From the NCBI GenBank assembly GCA_003223065.1, contig QHXU01000069.1, forward strand, positions 1 through 9,856: a stretch of 9,856 nt of DNA, in the 5' to 3' direction. Below are positions 6,795 through 9,856 of this stretch, piece after piece; position 1 is the first letter of the stretch; every line of letters starts with the position of its first letter. The notes below the pieces were generated by a model, which searched no databases, was not told the DNA's origin, and saw only the letters and a program-made list of their open reading frames with translations. The stretch comes from Acidobacteriota bacterium. GTDB taxonomy: Bacteria; Acidobacteriota; Terriglobia; Bryobacterales; Bryobacteraceae. Position numbers and translations under genes: made by a program.

Positions 6795-6799
6795 TCTTG

Positions 6800-6805
6800 A
6801 TTGTA
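6800..6805 (-). promoter_or_regulatory. Possible -10 box of the kinase-led operon
   Basis: TACAAT on the minus strand (5 of 6 to TATAAT) ends 5 nt before the GTG start of the PfkB kinase. Transcription would begin at or next to the start codon, giving a leaderless mRNA, consistent with the absence of a Shine-Dalgarno sequence. No good -35 hexamer is visible 16-18 bp upstream, so the call is tentative. Confidence 0.35.
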
Positions 6806-6834
6806 GCCGCAAGCAGAATGACCGCGCCGCCGAA

Positions 6835-6840
6835 TAAAAT
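6835..6840 (+). promoter_or_regulatory. Possible -10 box of the metallophosphoesterase pair
   Basis: TAAAAT on the plus strand (5 of 6 to TATAAT) ends 8 nt before the GTG start at 6849. It is followed directly by AGGA at 6841-6844, a plausible ribosome binding site with 4-nt spacing. If both are used, the leader would be almost nil, so probably only one role is real. No matching -35 is seen. Confidence 0.3.
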
Positions 6841-6845
6841 AGGAA

Positions 6846-6860
6846 GTAGTGTATCACTAC
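6846..6860. repeat. Perfect inverted repeat over the GTG start codon
   Basis: GTAGTG (6846-6851) and CACTAC (6855-6860) are perfect 6-bp inverted repeats around the 3-bp centre TAT. The left arm contains the GTG start (6849-6851) of the metallophosphoesterase. It could be a repressor site at the edge of the divergent promoter region or an mRNA hairpin masking the start, or it may be chance. Confidence 0.5.
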
Positions 6861-8009
6861 ATTTTTTTACCTGAGCTGGTTGGAGTAGCCTTAGTCTTGA
6901 TTTTGCAAGCGACGGGCGTCTTTTGTATTCTGCGAGGACCGGCCGCGGAAGCACCCAGATGGATAACAAGGATCATCGAGCTGGCGGCGCTCGGTTCATT
7001 TCTCCTGATCGCTTTCACGTTCCTGCTCCGTTTTCATCGTGTGGGGAAGTATGCTTCGGCCTGGTGGTTGGGGCCGTTCCGAGGCTTGGTGTACACCTGG
7101 GCGCTGCTGTCCGTGCTCGGCGTGCTGGCGTTCGCGATATCCAGGGTCTTGCCTCGCATCCGGCCGGATTACAGCCCGGCCCGTAGAAATTTTCTGCGCA
7201 CGGCGCAAATTGCCCTGCTGGGCGCGCCCGCCGCGGTGGTCGGCTACGGCGTCTTCGTGGAACGGTCCCGTGTTTCGGTGCGCGAGGCGACGATCTCATC
7301 TCCGGACCTTCCTGAGGATTTGGATGGGCTGCGCCTGGTCCAGTTGAGCGACATCCATTTGAGCCCGTACTTGAGCGAACAGGAACTGGCGCGCGCCGTC
7401 GAGATGGCCAACGAAACCCGGGCGCATGTGGCGCTGGTGACCGGCGACCTGATCACGCTGCAACACGATCCTCTAGATGCATGTCTGGCGCACCTTTCGA
7501 AGCTGCGGGCGGACGCGGGCATTTTCGGTTGCCTGGGGAATCATGAAATCTATACCGGGACGGAAGACTATGCCGAAAAAGAGGGCGCGCGCCTGGGCAT
7601 TCGATTCCTTCGGTGCGCGGCAACGCGCCTCACCTTCGGTAACGCGCACTTGAACCTCGCCGGAGTGGATTACCAGCGATTCCGCAAGCCATACCTGGTG
7701 CACGCGAACAAGCTGTTCGAGCCCGGGGCTTTCAACGTGCTCCTTTCTCACAACCCCGATGTATTTCCGGTGGCGGCGCGGCAGGGATACCGGTTGACGA
7801 TCGCGGGCCATACTCACGGGGGCCAGGTGCGCATGGAGATCCTGGGACAGGATCTGAGCATTGCGCGCTTCTTCACGCCTTACATTGACGGGCTGTACCG
7901 AATCGGTTCGTCTTCGGTATTCGTTTCGCGCGGCATCGGAACTATCGGGTTGCCGGTGCGTTTGGGCTCGCCGCCCGAAGTCGCGCTTCTACGTTTGTGT
8001 CGGACCTGA
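6849..8009 (+). CDS. Membrane-anchored metallophosphoesterase (YkuE/YaeI-like) with internal twin-arginine motif
   Basis: This is a calcineurin-like dinuclear-metal phosphoesterase; relatives act on phospholipid or cell-wall phosphate esters outside the membrane. The GTG start has AGGA 4 nt upstream and gives 386 residues. Four hydrophobic segments come first, at about 5-28, 40-60, 82-102 and 116-136. Between the third and fourth is SPARRNFLR (109-117), close to the Tat consensus S/T-R-R-x-F-L-K. The catalytic domain (about 160-386) has the full metal-ligand set: SDIH (D168, H170), GD (199-200), GNHE (N231, H232), SHN (H301) and GHTHGGQ (H321, H323). Loop charges favour an external N-terminus, with the strongly basic 99-117 loop inside and the enzyme domain outside. 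The C-terminus overlaps the next phosphoesterase gene by 13 bp. The substrate is unknown. Confidence 0.92.
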   Translation: MYHYIFLPELVGVALVLILQATGVFCILRGPAAEAPRWITRIIELAALGSFLLIAFTFLLRFHRVGKYASAWWLGPFRGLVYTWALLSVLGVLAFAISRVLPRIRPDYSPARRNFLRTAQIALLGAPAAVVGYGVFVERSRVSVREATISSPDLPEDLDGLRLVQLSDIHLSPYLSEQELARAVEMANETRAHVALVTGDLITLQHDPLDACLAHLSKLRADAGIFGCLGNHEIYTGTEDYAEKEGARLGIRFLRCAATRLTFGNAHLNLAGVDYQRFRKPYLVHANKLFEPGAFNVLLSHNPDVFPVAARQGYRLTIAGHTHGGQVRMEILGQDLSIARFFTPYIDGLYRIGSSSVFVSRGIGTIGLPVRLGSPPEVALLRLCRT

Positions 8010-8731
8010 TCCTCAGCGACGTTCACGGGAACCTGGAAGCTCTCGACGCGGTTCTCGCTGATGCGGAGGGCCGGTATGATCGCACCCTGTGCCTGGGCGA
8101 CCTGGTGGGCTATGGCGCCGATCCGAACGCCGTGGTCGATTGGGCGCGGTCCCATGTAGCGGCCATCGTGCGCGGGAATCACGACAAGGCGTGCGTGGGG
8201 CTGGACGATCTGGAGGCGTACAATGCGGCCGCGCGCGCTGCGGCGATGTGGACACGTGCGGCGCTCACTCCGCAAAACCTGGAGTACTTGCAGAAGCTGC
8301 CGCGAGGTCCGCTGCCCATCCAATGCCGCCAGGGCGCGTTCGATCTGGTCCACGGCTCGCCGCTCGATGAAGACGAGTATCTGATCACGCCCGGTGACGT
8401 CGCGCCGATTCGCGGTTATCTCAGTACAAGTCTTTCATTCTTCGGCCATACGCACGTGCAGGGAGGATTCATGGCTGCGCACGGCCGCCTGAAGCGCATC
8501 GCGCCTTCACAGGCGCTCCAGCTCGAGCCGGATTACTTCTATCTGGTCAACCCCGGTTCGGTCGGGCAACCGCGCGACGGCGACCCGCGCGCCGCCTACG
8601 CTCTATACTTTCCGGATCAGCGGCTCGTGGAGTACAGACGTGTCGCATACGACGTGGAAAAGGCTGCCGGCAAGATTCGCGCCGCGGGTTTGCCGGATTC
8701 GCTCGCGGCGCGCCTCTATGAAGGCGCCTGA
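7997..8731 (+). CDS. Cytoplasmic metallophosphoesterase
   Basis: This is a calcineurin-like phosphoesterase of the YfcE/MJ0936 or bacterial ApaH-like small-protein type. It is 244 residues long with no signal or membrane segment, so it should act in the cytosol on a phosphodiester or nucleotide-like substrate. The metal ligands are complete: SDVHGN (D8, H10), CLGDLVGYG (G34, D35), RGNHD (N61, H62), the H119 of VHGSP, and GHTH (H151, H153). NPGSVGQPRDGDPRAAY at 185-201 is a characteristic block of this family near the C-terminus. The start is GTG at 7997-7999, giving a 13-bp overlap with the membrane phosphoesterase, so the two are likely translationally coupled. No closer ATG keeps the first metal motif. 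Although both neighbours share the fold, motif spacing and length show different subfamilies rather than a recent duplication. Confidence 0.92.
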   Translation: MSDLILSDVHGNLEALDAVLADAEGRYDRTLCLGDLVGYGADPNAVVDWARSHVAAIVRGNHDKACVGLDDLEAYNAAARAAAMWTRAALTPQNLEYLQKLPRGPLPIQCRQGAFDLVHGSPLDEDEYLITPGDVAPIRGYLSTSLSFFGHTHVQGGFMAAHGRLKRIAPSQALQLEPDYFYLVNPGSVGQPRDGDPRAAYALYFPDQRLVEYRRVAYDVEKAAGKIRAAGLPDSLAARLYEGA

Positions 8732-8781
8732 CCCTTTGCTCGGGCGGCGCGAGCCGCAAGGTCGTAGAATGAGTCTTACGG
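8732..8781 (+). promoter_or_regulatory. 50-bp spacer before the permease with possible -10 box and small hairpin
   Basis: GCGGC (8744-8748) and GCCGC (8753-8757) can pair around the loop GCGA, a GNRA-type tetraloop. An alternative 5-bp stem, GCTCG/CGAGC (8738-8742 with 8750-8754), competes with it. No T-run follows, so a terminator is unlikely. TAGAAT at 8765-8770 matches the -10 consensus at 5 of 6 positions, 11 nt before the permease ATG. No -35 is visible, and the Shine-Dalgarno sequence before 8782 is poor. Confidence 0.25.
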
Positions 8782-9856
8782 ATGTCCTCACAAGACCGTA
8801 GGCCACCGTCTGCGGCCCCGAAAGTGGTCGTCGCGACGACGGTAGCGCTTTCCTTTATCAGCTTCTGGCGTGGCGCTTCGATCGTACTCAGCGATCTCGC
8901 GTCTTCCTGCTTCTACGCCGGCGGCGCGGCCGAGCACGCAATCGGCAAGTCGGCACCCTGGTTTGTGCTGGGCGTAATGTTGTTCAGCTTCGCGGTGCGC
9001 AGCGTGTACATGGAAAGCTGCAGCATGTTTGTGCGCGGCGGCGTGTACGTGGTGGTGCGGGACAGCATGGGGCCCGTCCTGGCCAAGGTTTCCGTCTCCG
9101 CATTGGTTTTCGACTATATTCTCACGGGACCGATCAGCGTTGTGAGTGCGGGCCAGTACCTGGGTGCGCTGCTCAACGAGATCAGTGAGTTGCTGCACCA
9201 GAGCTACCGGGTTAACCAGAACACTTTCGCCGCCGGTATGGCTGTGATGGCAACCATCTACTTCTGGTGGGCGAACATCAAGGGCGTGCACGAATCGAGC
9301 AGCAAGGCGCTGCGCATCATGCAGATCACCACCGTCATGGTGGTGATCTTGATGGTGTGGTGCCCGCTCACCATCGCGCTGAGGGGTCAATTGGGGAATT
9401 TGCCTCCCGCGCCCGTGGCGTCAAACCTCACGTTTGTGCCCGACGCGCAGGGCTGGCTGGCGGGCACGTTCTGGCTGCAGATTCCGGTGGTGGCGATCAT
9501 TGTTGCTTTCGGACACTCGCTACTGTCAATGAGCGGTTTTGAGACACTGGCCCAGGTCTATCGGGAAATCGCCTATCCCAAGCTGAAAAATCTCCGCATC
9601 ACCGCGAACATCGTGTGCTGGTACGCATTGTTCTGCACGGGCGTGGTTACGCTGTTCGCCGGCATGATCATCCCCGACGCGGAGCGCACAAAGCTCGTCG
9701 ATAATCTGCTCGGCGGCCTGGCCATGAACCTGAGCGGGCCCTACCTGCTTCGGCTCGGCTTCCACATCTTTGTGGTGATCGTGGGCGGGCTGATCCTGGC
9801 CGGGGCTCTCAATACGTCGATCATCGGGGCGAACGGTGTGTTGAACTGCGTAGCCG
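8782..9856 (+). CDS. APC-superfamily amino-acid/polyamine permease, N-terminal part
   Basis: Incomplete at the window end; 358 codons are present with no stop. The chosen ATG at 8782 gives a short basic N-terminus (MSSQDRRPPSAAPK) followed by long hydrophobic segments near residues 15-37, 58-75, 103-130, 152-165, 180-200, 235-258, 275-300 and 330-352. This fits the inverted-repeat APC fold of inner-membrane amino-acid transporters. Blocks such as GPISVVSAGQYLGALL after the third segment and SMSGFETLAQVYREIAYP in the middle resemble APC permeases, where the latter corresponds to the S-x-x-GFE-x-x-x-x-x-x-E-x-x-x-P loop. The first membrane segment lacks the usual GSG-type glycine trio and reads SFWRGASI, so the substrate may not be a standard amino acid. 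An ATG at 8769 is out of frame. A C-terminal extension cannot be judged here. Confidence 0.85.
   Translation, partial: MSSQDRRPPSAAPKVVVATTVALSFISFWRGASIVLSDLASSCFYAGGAAEHAIGKSAPWFVLGVMLFSFAVRSVYMESCSMFVRGGVYVVVRDSMGPVLAKVSVSALVFDYILTGPISVVSAGQYLGALLNEISELLHQSYRVNQNTFAAGMAVMATIYFWWANIKGVHESSSKALRIMQITTVMVVILMVWCPLTIALRGQLGNLPPAPVASNLTFVPDAQGWLAGTFWLQIPVVAIIVAFGHSLLSMSGFETLAQVYREIAYPKLKNLRITANIVCWYALFCTGVVTLFAGMIIPDAERTKLVDNLLGGLAMNLSGPYLLRLGFHIFVVIVGGLILAGALNTSIIGANGVLNCVA

Noticed and set aside
6795..6857. 21-codon N-terminal extension of the PfkB kinase from the GTG at 6857
   Set aside because: The fold begins at MSLVVVG, and the extension would overlap the divergent phosphoesterase start and cover the likely promoter.
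8738..8757. Intrinsic terminator between the phosphoesterase and permease genes
   Set aside because: There are only 5-bp stems in two competing pairings, and no T-tract follows.
8788..9390. Minus-strand open frame of 200 codons, very rich in His and Asp
   Set aside because: It lies exactly opposite the APC permease. The His/Asp/Gln bias is what valine/methionine-rich membrane codons give when read in reverse, and no start signal is present.
1..9856. Phage, IS element, CRISPR array, tRNA/rRNA or defence system
   Set aside because: I looked for direct repeats with spacers, transposase or integrase motifs, terminal repeats and cloverleaf stems and saw none. The gene content is ordinary chromosomal metabolism and envelope work.

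Overview
The window is GC-rich, densely packed bacterial DNA carrying chromosomal housekeeping and cell-envelope genes. I see no phage, IS element, CRISPR array, tRNA or rRNA. Base composition, the many GTG/TTG starts, and the combination of a large APC permease, a GT39-like membrane glycosyltransferase and small secreted proteins of unknown family suggest an acidobacterium, perhaps Solibacter/Bryobacter-like. That assignment is inference from gene style, not from a marker gene.

Layout. Bases 1-76 (-) hold the first 25 codons of a 3-hydroxyacyl-CoA dehydrogenase-like protein. Bases 127-1325 (-) hold two overlapping secreted paralogues of unknown function. Divergent from them is a lipoprotein of the parvulin peptidyl-prolyl isomerase family (1363-2217, +). 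It converges, with a 4-bp gap, on the end of a four-gene minus-strand operon. In transcription order this operon encodes a PfkB sugar kinase (6794-5877), a GT39-like membrane glycosyltransferase broken by two compensating frameshifts (5917-4334), a DapF-family epimerase (4337-3540) and a UDP-GlcNAc-type nucleotide-sugar 6-dehydrogenase (3526-2222). Across a 54-bp divergent spacer lie two overlapping plus-strand metallophosphoesterases (6849-8009 and 7997-8731), one membrane-anchored and one cytoplasmic. The window ends inside an APC-family permease (8782 onward, +).

How the genes may work together. The minus-strand operon has the look of an envelope-precursor unit: activated uronic sugar, a lipid-linked-sugar-dependent transferase, a DAP-type epimerase and a sugar kinase. 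Its genes overlap or nearly touch, so translational coupling is likely. The secreted paralogues and the PPIase lipoprotein next door also act outside the cytoplasm.

The points most worth a second look are: (1) the DapF homologue has serine in place of both catalytic cysteines, while every other family motif I can see is kept; (2) the glycosyltransferase carries a +1 and a -1 frameshift, each at a short homopolymer, that cancel each other; (3) the membrane metallophosphoesterase has a twin-arginine motif in front of its fourth membrane segment, suggesting dual Sec/Tat insertion; (4) the tandem secreted paralogues belong to a family I do not recognise.
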